Shown piece after piece: positions 23,258 to 31,502 of a stretch of DNA of 36,566 bases. How positions within the stretch are numbered: position 1 is the stretch's first letter; the number at the start of each line of letters is the position of its first letter. The stretch comes from Microbispora sp. (GTDB lineage: Bacteria > Actinomycetota > Actinomycetes > Streptosporangiales > Streptosporangiaceae). Made by a program: the position numbers and the translations under genes. The notes under the pieces were generated by a model. It saw only the letters and a list, made by a program, of their open reading frames with translations, was not told the origin of the DNA and made no database searches. The stretch is from contig JADGHC010000005.1 in the NCBI GenBank assembly GCA_019689655.1, positions 1-36,566 on the forward strand, given 5' to 3'.

Positions 23258-25519
23258 GTGAGCAGGCGTGCCGTCGCCGTACGCGTCGAGGGGATCGTGC
23301 AGGGGGTCGGCTTCCGGCCCTTCGTGTACGGCCTGGCCACGCGGCTCGGCCTCGGCGGCCTGGTCGGCAACGACGAGCGCGGGGTCTTCATCGAGGTCGA
23401 GGGCGGCAGCGCGCGGATCGAGGAGTTCCTCGCCGCGCTGACCGGCGACCCGCCGCCGCTGGCGGTGATCGAGCGCATCAGCACCGGCCCGGCGCCGGTC
23501 ACCGGCCGCAGCACCTTCGTGATCGTGCCGAGCACGGCCCGGGGGGACCGCCGGGCGCTCGTCTCGCCGGACGTGGCGACCTGCGACGCGTGCCTGCGCG
23601 ACCTGACCGACCCGGCCGGCCGCAGACGGGGCTACGCGTTCACCAACTGCACCTGCTGCGGCCCGCGCTTCACCATCGTCCGCGACGTGCCCTACGACCG
23701 GGCCAACACGACGATGGCGGGCTTCCGGATGTGCCCGGACTGCGCGAGGGAGTATCACGACCCCGCCGACCGGCGCTTCCACGCCCAGCCGGTGTGCTGC
23801 TCCGCCTGCGGGCCCAGCCTGCGCTTCGTGGGCCCCGGCGACCCTGAAGAGGACCCGCTGGAGCGGGCCGTACGGCTGCTGCGGGAGGGCGGCGTGCTGG
23901 CGGTCAAGGGGCTCGGCGGCTACCACCTGGCGGCGCCGGCGGCGGACGAGGCCGCCGTGGCGGCGCTGCGCTCCCGCAAGCACCGCGAGGACAAGCCGTT
24001 CGCGGTGATGGCGGGCGACCTCGCCGCGGCCCGGCGGCTGTGCGCGATCGACCCGGCGGAAGAGCGCCTGCTGACCTCGCCCGCCCGTCCCGTCGTGCTG
24101 CTGCGGCGCCTGCCGGACGCGGCCGTCGCGCCGTCGGTCGCGCCGGGCAACCGGTGGCTCGGGGTGCTGCTGCCCTACACCCCGCTGCACCATCTGCTGC
24201 TCCGGTCGCTGGCCCAGCCGACGGTGCTGACCAGCGGAAACGTGTCCGACGAGCCGATCGCCTACCGGGACGAGGACGCCCTGGAACGGCTCGCCGGCAT
24301 CGCCGACGCGTTCTTGACCCACGACCGCCCCATCCACATCCGCACCGACGACTCGGTCGTACGGGTCTTCCGCGGCCGCGACCTGCCGATCCGGCGGTCG
24401 CGGGGGTACGTGCCGCACCCGCTGCCGCTGGCCCGGGCGGCCCCCCGGCCGGTCCTCGCCTGCGGCGCCGAGCTGAAGCACACGTTCTGCCTGGTCAAGG
24501 ACGACCGCGCGATCGTCTCCCACCACATCGGCGATCTGGAGAACTACGAGACCCTGCGGTCGTTCATCGAGGGGGTCGAGCACTTCCGGCGGCTGTTCGA
24601 CGTCGTGCCCGAGGTGATCGCGCACGACCTGCACCCCGAATACCTGTCCACCAAGTGGGCCCTCGACCAGGACGCCGATTTGGTGGGGGTGCAGCACCAC
24701 CACGCCCACATCGCCTCCTGCCTGGCCGACAACGGCGCCGCCGGGCCGGTCGCGGGGGTGGCCTTCGACGGCCTCGGGTACGGCGCGGACGGCACGCTGT
24801 GGGGCGGCGAGTTCCTCGTCGCCGACCTGGCCGGGTTCGAGCGGGCGGGCCACCTCGCGCCGGTGCCGATGCCCGGGGGCGCGACCGCGATCCGCCAGCC
24901 CTGGCGCATGGCGGCGGCCTACCTCGATCTCGCCTACGACGGGGACGTCCCGGAGGACCTGGACGTCGTACGGCGCAACGCCGGGCGGTGGGCGGCCGTG
25001 GTCGCGCTGGCCCGCCGGGGCGGGAACGCGCCCCTCACCTCCAGCATGGGCCGCCTGTTCGACGCGGTGGCGGCCGTCGCGGGCGTACGCGACACGATCA
25101 CCTATGAGGGCCAGGCCGCGGTCGAGTTCGAGCAGCTCGCCGATCCCGAGGTGGACGACGCCTACCCCTGCGATCTCGTCGATGAGGGCCCGGGGTTCGC
25201 CGTGCCGGGCGCGGAGCTGGTCCGCGCGGCCGCCGACGACCTGCGCGCGGGGGTGCCGCGCGAGGTCGTCGCCGCGCGGTTCCACAACGCCGTGGCCGGG
25301 ATCGTGGCCGCCGGATGCGCGCGGATCCGCGAGGCCACCGGCCTGACGACGGTGGCCCTGTCCGGCGGGGTGTTCCAGAACCTGCTGCTGCTCGGCCGGG
25401 CCGTGCCCCTGCTGGAGGAGCGCGGCTTCACCGTGCTCACCCACCACCGCGTCCCCCCGAACGACGGCGGCGTCAGCCTCGGCCAGGCGGCGGTCGCCGC
25501 GGCGCGCGACGCGGGCTAG
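23258..25519 (+). CDS. hypF: Carbamoyltransferase HypF
   Basis: Makes the thiocarbamate on HypE, the source of the CN ligands of the [NiFe] active-site iron. 753 residues with all domains in order: acylphosphatase (VEGIVQGVGFRPFVYG), two CxxC-x18-CxxC zinc fingers (CDACLRDL...CTCCGPR and CPDCARE...CCSACGP), a YrdC-like domain around GVLAVKGLGGYHLA and TSGNVSDEPIAY, and a Kae1-like C-terminal part with QHHHAHIASCLAD and ALSGGVFQN. GTG 23258 chosen; GTG 23252 is possible. It lies on the opposite strand from all other hydrogenase genes and converges on hypE with only 8 nt between stops. Confidence 0.96.
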   Translation: MSRRAVAVRVEGIVQGVGFRPFVYGLATRLGLGGLVGNDERGVFIEVEGGSARIEEFLAALTGDPPPLAVIERISTGPAPVTGRSTFVIVPSTARGDRRALVSPDVATCDACLRDLTDPAGRRRGYAFTNCTCCGPRFTIVRDVPYDRANTTMAGFRMCPDCAREYHDPADRRFHAQPVCCSACGPSLRFVGPGDPEEDPLERAVRLLREGGVLAVKGLGGYHLAAPAADEAAVAALRSRKHREDKPFAVMAGDLAAARRLCAIDPAEERLLTSPARPVVLLRRLPDAAVAPSVAPGNRWLGVLLPYTPLHHLLLRSLAQPTVLTSGNVSDEPIAYRDEDALERLAGIADAFLTHDRPIHIRTDDSVVRVFRGRDLPIRRSRGYVPHPLPLARAAPRPVLACGAELKHTFCLVKDDRAIVSHHIGDLENYETLRSFIEGVEHFRRLFDVVPEVIAHDLHPEYLSTKWALDQDADLVGVQHHHAHIASCLADNGAAGPVAGVAFDGLGYGADGTLWGGEFLVADLAGFERAGHLAPVPMPGGATAIRQPWRMAAAYLDLAYDGDVPEDLDVVRRNAGRWAAVVALARRGGNAPLTSSMGRLFDAVAAVAGVRDTITYEGQAAVEFEQLADPEVDDAYPCDLVDEGPGFAVPGAELVRAAADDLRAGVPREVVAARFHNAVAGIVAAGCARIREATGLTTVALSGGVFQNLLLLGRAVPLLEERGFTVLTHHRVPPNDGGVSLGQAAVAAARDAG

Positions 25520-25527
25520 TCGCGGGA

Positions 25528-26616
25528 TCAGCAGATCCGCGGCAGCGGGTCGCCGACCAGCACGTCGATGATCCGGGTGCCGCCGAAGGCGGTCTTCAGC
25601 AGCACCAGGCCCGGGGGATCGTCCCGGACGCGGCCGACGATCGCGGCGCCCGCGCCGAGCGGGTGGCCGCGCAGCGCGGCGAGCGCGGCGTCGGCCGCCT
25701 CCCCGGCCACCACCGCGACCATGCGGCCCTCGCAGGCCACGTACAGCGGGTCGATGCCCAGCAGCTCGCACGCGCCGCGTACGGCGGGCCGTACGGGCAC
25801 CGCGTCCTCCTCGACCACGACGGCGACGCCGGAGGCGCGGGCGATCTCGTTGAGTATCGTCGCCACGCCGCCCCGGGTCGCGTCCCGCAGGCACCGCACC
25901 GCCCCGCCCGCGGCGTCCAGGAGCGCGGCGACCAGGCCGTTCAGCGGGGCGGTGTCGGAGACCAGGTCGGCCTCGATGTCCAGCTCGCCCCGGGCCAGCA
26001 TGATCGTGACACCGTGCTCGCCGACCGGGCCGGACACCAGGACGGCGTCGCCGGGACGGGCGTGCGCGACGCCGAGCGCCGCGTCCCGCTCCAGCAGCCC
26101 CACGCCCGCGGTGGTGACGTAGCAGCCGTCGGCCTTGCCGCGCTGCACCACCTTGGTGTCCCCGGTCACGATCGACACCCCCGCAGCCGCGGCGGCACGC
26201 GCCATCGACGCGCTGATCCGCCGCAGGTCCTCGACCGGGAACCCCTCCTCCAGGACGAAACCGGCCGACAGGTACAGCGGCCGCGCCCCGCACACCGACA
26301 GGTCGTTCACGGTGCCGTTGACGGCGAGGTCGCCGATGTCGCCGCCGGGGAAGAACAGCGGCGACACCACGTAGGAGTCGGTGGTGAACGCCAGCCGCGC
26401 ACCGCCCGCGCCGAACACCGCGCCGTCTTCCAGCGGCTCCAGCAGCGGGTTGCGGAACGCGTCGAGGAAGACCGCCTCGATCAGGGTCTGCGACGCCTTG
26501 CCGCCCGCGCCGTGGGCCATCGTGATGTGCTCCTCGCGCACCCGCGCCCTGCGCCGCCTGGCCCGGTCGATGCGTTCGAGGACCTGTTCCTCACGGGTGG
26601 CCCGGGTCTCGGTCAC
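25528..26616 (-). CDS. hypE: Hydrogenase maturation protein HypE
   Basis: PurM-like ATPase that dehydrates the C-terminal Cys thiocarboxamide to thiocyanate, donating CN to the HypCD iron. The indispensable C-terminal tail PRIC is present. Other motifs: MAHGAGGKASQTLI, GGDIGDLAVNGTVNDL, GDTKVV and RDATRGGVATILNEIA. About 362 residues from GTG 26616, which overlaps the hypD stop (GTGA) and has GGGAGG upstream. This adds about 30 charged residues before the usual HypE start. Last gene of the hydrogenase operon. Confidence 0.96.
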   Translation of the reverse strand: MTETRATREEQVLERIDRARRRRARVREEHITMAHGAGGKASQTLIEAVFLDAFRNPLLEPLEDGAVFGAGGARLAFTTDSYVVSPLFFPGGDIGDLAVNGTVNDLSVCGARPLYLSAGFVLEEGFPVEDLRRISASMARAAAAAGVSIVTGDTKVVQRGKADGCYVTTAGVGLLERDAALGVAHARPGDAVLVSGPVGEHGVTIMLARGELDIEADLVSDTAPLNGLVAALLDAAGGAVRCLRDATRGGVATILNEIARASGVAVVVEEDAVPVRPAVRGACELLGIDPLYVACEGRMVAVVAGEAADAALAALRGHPLGAGAAIVGRVRDDPPGLVLLKTAFGGTRIIDVLVGDPLPRIC

Positions 26617-27737
26617 CGCGTCGCCTCCCTCACCCGCTGCCGGGAGAAGCGGCCGAAGTTGTAGTAGGCCGCGCAGGCGCCCTCCGACGACACCATGCAG
26701 GTGCCGATCGGGGTCTCCGGCGTGCACGCGGTGCCGAAGACCTTGCACTCCCACGGCTTGAGCACGCCCTTGAGCACCTCGCCGCACTGGCACGCCTTCG
26801 GGTCGGCCACCCGGTTGCCGGGGATGTCGAACAGCCGCTCCGCGTCGTACGCCGCGTACTCGTCGCGCACGCGCAGCGCGGAGTGCGAGATGAAGCCGAG
26901 GCCGCGCCACTCGAAGTACGGCCGCAGCTCCATCACCTCGTTGACCGCCCGCAGGGCTTTGACGTTGCCCGCCCACGGCACGACCCGGGCGTACTGGTTT
27001 TCGACCTCCGATCTCCCCTCGGCGAGCTGGAGCAGCAGCATGTAGATCGACTGGAGGATGTCCAGCGGCTCGAAGCCCGCCACGACCAGCGGCTTGCCGT
27101 ACCCGCGGGCGATGAACTCGTACGGCCGGCAGCCGATGATCGTGGACACGTGCCCGGGCCCGATGAAGCCGTCCAGACGCAGGTCGGGCGAGTCCAGGAT
27201 GGCCTTGATCGCCGGGATGATCGTCACGTGGTTGCAGAAGACCGAGAAGTTCCGCACGCCCTCGGCCGCCGCCCGCAGGATGGTCATGGCGGTCGACGGC
27301 GCGGTGGTCTCGAACCCGATGGCCATGAAGACCACCCGGCGGTCCGGGTTCAACCGGGCGATCTTCAAGGCGTCCAGCGGCGAGTAGACCATGCGGATGT
27401 CGGCGCCCTCGGCCGAGGAGTCGAAGAACGACCCGTGCCCGCCGGGCACCCGCATCATGTCGCCGAACGACGTCATGATCACATCCGGTTGCCCGGCGAT
27501 GTGGATCGCGTCGTCCACCCGGCCCATCGGGATCACGCAGACCGGGCAGCCCGGCCCGTGCACCAGCGTGATCGCCTCGGGCAGGTAGTCCTCCAGCCCG
27601 TGCTTGTAGATCGTGTGAGTGTGGCCGCCACACACCTCCATGAACTTGTACGTCCGGCCCGGCTCGCACAGGCCCGCGATCCTGGCCGCCAGCGCCCGCG
27701 CGGTGTCCGCGTCGCGGTACTCGTCGACGAAGCGCAT
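26613..27737 (-). CDS. hypD: Hydrogenase maturation protein HypD
   Basis: 374-residue [4Fe-4S] scaffold on which the Fe(CN)2CO unit is assembled with HypC. Conserved pieces: MEVCGGHTHTIYKHG with the thiol-redox/iron-binding Cys, VHGPGCPVCV, GFETTAPSTA, and the cluster-binding C-terminus CQCGEVLKG, WECKVFG, CTPETPIGTCMVSSEGAC. Starts at ATG 27737, 7 nt after the hypC stop. Confidence 0.97.
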   Translation of the reverse strand: MRFVDEYRDADTARALAARIAGLCEPGRTYKFMEVCGGHTHTIYKHGLEDYLPEAITLVHGPGCPVCVIPMGRVDDAIHIAGQPDVIMTSFGDMMRVPGGHGSFFDSSAEGADIRMVYSPLDALKIARLNPDRRVVFMAIGFETTAPSTAMTILRAAAEGVRNFSVFCNHVTIIPAIKAILDSPDLRLDGFIGPGHVSTIIGCRPYEFIARGYGKPLVVAGFEPLDILQSIYMLLLQLAEGRSEVENQYARVVPWAGNVKALRAVNEVMELRPYFEWRGLGFISHSALRVRDEYAAYDAERLFDIPGNRVADPKACQCGEVLKGVLKPWECKVFGTACTPETPIGTCMVSSEGACAAYYNFGRFSRQRVREATR

Positions 27738-27744
27738 GGGTCCC

Positions 27745-28020
27745 TCACCTCTCTATCGACGAGTCGCGCAGCGCCGCCAGCTCGTCCTCGTACGCCTGGC
27801 CGATGCCTTCGAGGAACTCCAGCGCTGCCTTCGCCTCGGCCTCGTCGATCTTGGACAGCGCGAAGCCGACGTGGATCAGCACCCAGTCGCCGGGCCGCAG
27901 CGGCTGCCCGTCGAGCAGGCCGATGTTGACGGCCCGCCGCACCCCGCTCACGTCGACCTTGGCGAGGTCAGGCTGGTCCGGCGGGATCTCCACGATCTCG
28001 CCCGGAATTCCCAGGCACAT
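27745..28020 (-). CDS. hypC: Hydrogenase assembly chaperone HypC
   Basis: 91-residue chaperone that carries the Fe(CN)2CO unit to the large subunit. It begins with the diagnostic MCLGIPGEI, whose Cys2 is essential, and contains the GDWVLIHVGFALSKID barrel motif. The tail after about residue 75 is a longer-than-usual charged helix. Its first 53 nt overlap the 3' end of hypA in another frame, an unusually long overlap for this operon. A second, quite different HypC-like gene lies at the operon's start. Confidence 0.97.
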   Translation of the reverse strand: MCLGIPGEIVEIPPDQPDLAKVDVSGVRRAVNIGLLDGQPLRPGDWVLIHVGFALSKIDEAEAKAALEFLEGIGQAYEDELAALRDSSIER

Positions 28021-28375
28021 AGGACTCCTCCCCAGTGGTGTCGGGGTCGAGCTGGATGGATTCGAGGACGAGGCTGTCCCCGCCCTCCATGTCGACGTCG
28101 ACGCCGCCGCACAGTCCGCAGATCGTGAGCGGGTCGGCGCACAGCGCGGAGTGCCCGCAGCCGCGGCAGACGAGCCGTACGGGCTCGATGACCAGGTCGA
28201 GCGTCGCGCCCTCGGCGACCGTCCCGGTGGCGGCCAGGCAGAACGCCTGGTCCATCGCCGCGGGGGCGATGCGCAGCAGGGCGCCCGCCCGCACCCGGGC
28301 CCGGCGCACCCGCCGGCCGGCGGCCCGCTGTTCGACGGCGTCGACCACGGCCTCGGCGATCCCGAACTCGTGCAT
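27968..28375 (-). CDS. hypA: Nickel-insertion protein HypA
   Basis: 135-residue zinc metallochaperone that delivers nickel to the large subunit. ATG 28375 gives the required MHE N-terminus, where His2 binds nickel; a GTG 9 nt upstream overlaps the previous stop but would bury His2. The structural zinc site is CRGC-x12-CGLC. The protein is about 15-20 residues longer than usual, with a Gly/Asp/Arg-rich tail that overlaps hypC. Its usual GTPase partner HypB is not encoded in the window. Confidence 0.95.
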   Translation of the reverse strand: MHEFGIAEAVVDAVEQRAAGRRVRRARVRAGALLRIAPAAMDQAFCLAATGTVAEGATLDLVIEPVRLVCRGCGHSALCADPLTICGLCGGVDVDMEGGDSLVLESIQLDPDTTGEESYVPGNSGRDRGDPAGPA

Positions 28376-28380
28376 CGGCG

Positions 28381-28494
28381 TCACATCTTCCTGATCCGCA
28401 GGTAGCGCCGGATGTCGGGCAGCGACTGGACGATCAGCACGGCCGCCCCGGCCGCACCGGCCAGGAGCAGTACGGCGATCACGCGTCTGCACAT
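28381..28494 (-). CDS. 37-residue membrane peptide in hydrogenase operon (DUF6893-like)
   Basis: A basic start (MCRRV) leads to one hydrophobic helix (IAVLLLAGAAGAAVLIV) and a basic tail SLPDIRRYLRIRKM. Likely a single-span membrane protein. It overlaps the protease gene by 16 nt and its stop lies 5 nt before the hypA start. From memory it resembles DUF6893 small proteins that accompany these hydrogenases; that family name is not verified. A possible role is membrane tethering of the otherwise soluble hydrogenase complex. Its length is below common gene-calling thresholds. Confidence 0.72.
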   Translation of the reverse strand: MCRRVIAVLLLAGAAGAAVLIVQSLPDIRRYLRIRKM

Positions 28495-28955
28495 CGCCCC
28501 GCCTCCTTCGCGATCAGTTCGAGCACCAGATCGGCCGCCCTGGGGACCGCCGCCGCGACCGGCGGGCTGAGGTCCATCCCCGGCGACACGTCGGCGGGCT
28601 CGCAGCCGACCAGCAGGACCCGGCAGCCCGGCGGGTGTCCGAGGCCCGCGCAGAGCGTGAGCACCGCGTCGGGGGTCATCGCGTGGGCGTCCACGAAGGC
28701 CGGCGCGGGGGACGGCGCCGCCGGTTCGACGACGCACAACGTGCCGGGGGCCCGCCCCGCCGGGATCGCGTCCACGAGGATCGTGAGGTCGTACCCCGAG
28801 GTCAGCTCGTAGGCGAGGTGGATGCCCCGGATGCCGAAGTCGCCGACCTCCACCCCATCGGGCACCCCGGTGGCGGCGAGGCGGCGGGCCACCGCGACGC
28901 CGAAGCCGTCGTCGCCGAGGAAGACGTTGCCCACACCCGCCACCAGCGTTCTCAT
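28479..28955 (-). CDS. [NiFe]-hydrogenase maturation protease
   Basis: HyaD/HybD-type endopeptidase (158 residues) that removes the large subunit's C-terminal peptide after nickel insertion. Visible family residues: MRTLVAGVGNVFLGDDGFG (Asp16 at the position of the nickel-sensing Glu16 of HybD), the Asp of ILVDAI, and the His of VDAHAMTPD. The target tail, 22 residues after His569 of the large subunit, is present in hhyL. It overlaps the 425-residue protein gene by 4 nt (ATGA). Confidence 0.94.
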   Translation of the reverse strand: MRTLVAGVGNVFLGDDGFGVAVARRLAATGVPDGVEVGDFGIRGIHLAYELTSGYDLTILVDAIPAGRAPGTLCVVEPAAPSPAPAFVDAHAMTPDAVLTLCAGLGHPPGCRVLLVGCEPADVSPGMDLSPPVAAAVPRAADLVLELIAKEAGRCADA

Positions 28956-30229
28956 GCGGGCTCCACCTCATCCGGGGCGAAGTAGAAGAACCGTCCCTGC
29001 TCGCGCCGCAGGTCGGCGCCGGGATCGTCCTCCAGCGTGACGGCGAGGTGGCGCCGCCCGTCCACGTCGCGGAACACCTCCTCGACCCGGGCGATCCGGC
29101 CGGCGAGGAACATGTCGTGGGCGTCGGCCCGGCGGGCGCCGGGGCGCAGCCGCACGCGGCTGCCCTTGGCGATCCGCACCCCGGCCACGGTCACGGTCTC
29201 CTCCCGCGGTCCCCGTTTCGCCGGGACCTCCAGGTGCCGGATCGCGCCGTGGAGGCGTTCGAGCAGCTCCGGCGGCATCCCGGCGGCCCGTTCGAGGATC
29301 TCGGCGGCACGCGGGTCGGTGACCCGCGCCTCCCGCTTCTCCTCCTCGGTCAGGGTCAGCGTGCGCAGCGTGAGCAGCTCGTCGATCTCGGTCGAGTCGA
29401 ACAGGTCGCCGGGGCTCTCCGGGGCGATCGCCGGGTGGTCGTACAGGATGATCGGCGAGGACAGCACGACGTCGCGGCGGCCGGGCTCGCCCACCAGGAC
29501 CGGCCAGGTGTTCTCGTTGCGGCACTGCCGGGCCGCGGCCTCCGCCCACAGCGGCGGGTCGAGCAGCGAGACGAAGGCCCCGCCGCTCACCCCGATCAGC
29601 AGGTGGGCGGCGACCAGCGAGTGGCGCAGGGCCTCCTCACGCGGCGCGTCCGCCCGCTCCCAGCGGGCGGTGTTCTCCACCTCGATCCGCAGCCGGACCA
29701 GCCCGTACGGCCCGGGCAGCCGTTCGGCGGAGATCCGCAGCTCCGCGTCGAGCGGCTGGTGCTCGCAGACGACGCGGCCGATGCGCTCGCCGTCGGGGCC
29801 GGTTATGGGCTCGATGACGCGTTCGCCGGGCACCAGCACGTCGATGACGCGCAGCCCGCCGGTGACGTCCGCCAGCGACACCGCGGCCCTGGCCTCCCGT
29901 TCCGTGGCCTCGTCGAAGCTGAGGTAGTCGCGCCCGCCGGCGGTCAGCTTCGGCACCGGCCAGTAGCCGTCGTCCTCCCTGCGTTCGACCGTCTTGCCCC
30001 TGACGTGCAGGAACCGCAGGCGTACGTCGATCCGGGCGTCGCCGGGGGCCTCCAGCAGGCACTCGGTCACGCTGCGCGACGGCTCGCCCGGGTAGTCGGG
30101 CGGCACGAGCACCCCGAACTGCCAGCGCATGCGGTTCTTGGCCGCCGAGGCCCGGTAGGGGTAGAGCAAGTAGCCCTCGTACAGCACGGCGTCCGCGACG
30201 CGGCGGGCCGCCTCCATCGGCGTGCTCAC
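28952..30229 (-). CDS. Conserved hydrogenase-associated protein of unknown function
   Basis: 425 residues, no signal peptide, no membrane segment, no Cys-rich motif. I do not recognise a named family, but the gene is embedded in the operon by 4-nt overlaps at both ends (GTG 30229 with GGAGG upstream). Visible features: AVLYEGYLLYPYRASAAKN near the N-terminus, a central region rich in beta strands (GLVRLRIEVENTARW), SLLDPPLWAEAA, a LTLTEEEKREARVTDPRAAEILE helix, and a C-terminal SH3-like stretch (GSRVRLRPGAR, then FLAGRIARVEEVFRDVDG). A structural or assembly role for the hydrogenase is inferred from position only. Confidence 0.75.
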   Translation of the reverse strand: MSTPMEAARRVADAVLYEGYLLYPYRASAAKNRMRWQFGVLVPPDYPGEPSRSVTECLLEAPGDARIDVRLRFLHVRGKTVERREDDGYWPVPKLTAGGRDYLSFDEATEREARAAVSLADVTGGLRVIDVLVPGERVIEPITGPDGERIGRVVCEHQPLDAELRISAERLPGPYGLVRLRIEVENTARWERADAPREEALRHSLVAAHLLIGVSGGAFVSLLDPPLWAEAAARQCRNENTWPVLVGEPGRRDVVLSSPIILYDHPAIAPESPGDLFDSTEIDELLTLRTLTLTEEEKREARVTDPRAAEILERAAGMPPELLERLHGAIRHLEVPAKRGPREETVTVAGVRIAKGSRVRLRPGARRADAHDMFLAGRIARVEEVFRDVDGRRHLAVTLEDDPGADLRREQGRFFYFAPDEVEPA

Positions 30230-30855
30230 CGGCCCGCCTCCTTCAGCAGGGCCGCCACGGCCTCGTCCACGGTGGCGAGCACGTGTTCGGACTTGAAGCG
30301 GAGGATCTCGCGCACGGTGTCGCGGCGCAGCCGCAGCCACCCGCAGCCGGGGAAGACCGCGTCGATCGTCTCGCGCCACACCGCGACCGGCAGGCGGTGG
30401 CGGGTCTCGCAGTGCCAGGGGATCTGCCGGACGCTCACCCCGCCGCCGGAGCGGGCGAGGACGGTCCCGCTGAACAGCAGCAGCAGCGGGATCTCGCCGT
30501 CGTCCAGGGAGGCGAAGTATCGGCCCGCGGCCACCTCCGTGTCGTAGCCGCACGGCACCGGCAGGTCGAACTCGGTGCTCCCGGTGAAGGAGGGCACCAT
30601 CGCCTGCGCCAGGGCGAACTGCACCGGCCGCAGCGTGTCGCCCCACCGGGCCGGCTCGCCGAACAGGTCCGCCAGCAGCGCCGCCTCCCGCGGCCCGTAC
30701 GGCCGGCGGCGCGGCTCGATCCTGATCTGGCAGCGCAGCGCGACGGCGTGCACGCCCTCGGGGGAGGGGTCGGTGACGCGCAGGCGGAACACGAGCGTGG
30801 GGGAGGCCGCGTACGGCTCGGGCCGGGCGTCCAGGCAGTCGAAGCGGGGACCCAC
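30226..30855 (-). CDS. DUF6084-like hydrogenase-associated protein
   Basis: 209 residues. It starts FDCLDARPEPYAASPTLVFRLRV, which reads like the start of a beta-sandwich; central MVPSFTGSTEFDLPVPCGYD and LLLLFSGTVLAR; C-terminus helical (SEHVLATVDEAVAALLKEAGR). I recall this as DUF6084, a family seen almost only beside group 1h hydrogenases; the name is from memory. GTG 30855 is chosen because AAGGAGG lies 7 nt upstream; another GTG at 30861 overlaps the previous stop. Function unknown. The HypE/HypD/HypF set does not need it, so it probably serves the mature enzyme. Confidence 0.75.
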   Translation of the reverse strand: MGPRFDCLDARPEPYAASPTLVFRLRVTDPSPEGVHAVALRCQIRIEPRRRPYGPREAALLADLFGEPARWGDTLRPVQFALAQAMVPSFTGSTEFDLPVPCGYDTEVAAGRYFASLDDGEIPLLLLFSGTVLARSGGGVSVRQIPWHCETRHRLPVAVWRETIDAVFPGCGWLRLRRDTVREILRFKSEHVLATVDEAVAALLKEAGR

Positions 30856-30857
30856 GG

Positions 30858-31502
30858 TCACACCTCCTTGAGTGTGCGGGCGCGCCGGCGCAGGGCGGCG
30901 AAGAAGCCGTCGATGGCCTCCCACGCCTCCCGTCCGCCGTCGAAGCCCTTCCAGTGCAGCCGCACGAGGCCGACCAGCCGGTAGCAGGCGTCGATCGGCA
31001 CGAGATGGCAGGAGAACGTCCCGTCGGGGGCCCGGTCCACCAGCAGCGCCTCGACGTCGGGCTCGGCGTCCGCCAGCGCCGGGTTGGCGGCGAGCACCCG
31101 GTCCCAGGTCGCGAGCGGAAGCAGCGATTCGGTCGCCCCGGCCGGGCTGGGATAGAAGGCCACGGTCCGGCCGAGCGAGGAGTTGCGGAAGAAGAAGGCC
31201 GTACGCACGGGGATGCCCAGCTCGTCCCAGTCGGCGGGGGAGATCCGGAAGGACGGCGCGTACCGGTACCGGCCGGGCACGGCGCGGTAGCGTCCCCCAC
31301 GGACGAACAGCAGGCGGCAGCCCGGGCAGGCGCACATCAGCGCCCGGGTCTCCAGGTCGACGAGGTGCCCGTGGTCGTCCGGCAGGGGCTCGGCGCACAT
31401 CTCGCACCGAGCCACAGTGTTCACCGGTTCGCGTTTCACCGGTTCGCGTTTCACCGGTTCGCGTTTCACCGGTTCGCGGAAGCGGCGCAGGCCGGCGCTC
31501 AT
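30858..31502 (-). CDS. DUF5947-like zinc-ribbon protein with KREPV repeats
   Basis: 214 residues. After MSAGLRRFREPV come KREPV repeats from a 15-bp tandem repeat, then a probable zinc site (CEMC...CACPGC, residues about 33-63), then a globular domain with ELGIPVRTAFFFRNSSLG, VEALLVDRAPDGTFSCHLVP and WKGFDGGREAWEAIDGFF. I place it in DUF5947 from memory, a family tied to actinobacterial hydrogenases. ATG 31502 overlaps the NifU-like stop (ATGA). The repeat probably forms a flexible basic linker between the N-terminus and the zinc ribbon. Function unknown. Confidence 0.78.
   Translation of the reverse strand: MSAGLRRFREPVKREPVKREPVKREPVNTVARCEMCAEPLPDDHGHLVDLETRALMCACPGCRLLFVRGGRYRAVPGRYRYAPSFRISPADWDELGIPVRTAFFFRNSSLGRTVAFYPSPAGATESLLPLATWDRVLAANPALADAEPDVEALLVDRAPDGTFSCHLVPIDACYRLVGLVRLHWKGFDGGREAWEAIDGFFAALRRRARTLKEV
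31420..31479. repeat. 15-bp tandem repeat encoding KREPV
   Basis: Four head-to-tail copies of TTCACCGGTTCGCGT (the last ending in G), with no other mismatches. They keep the reading frame of the DUF5947-like gene. Near-perfect identity implies recent or ongoing slippage. Confidence 0.95.

Noticed and set aside
31420-31479. CRISPR-like array
   Set aside because: Repeats are contiguous 15-mers without spacers and preserve a reading frame, so this is a coding tandem repeat.
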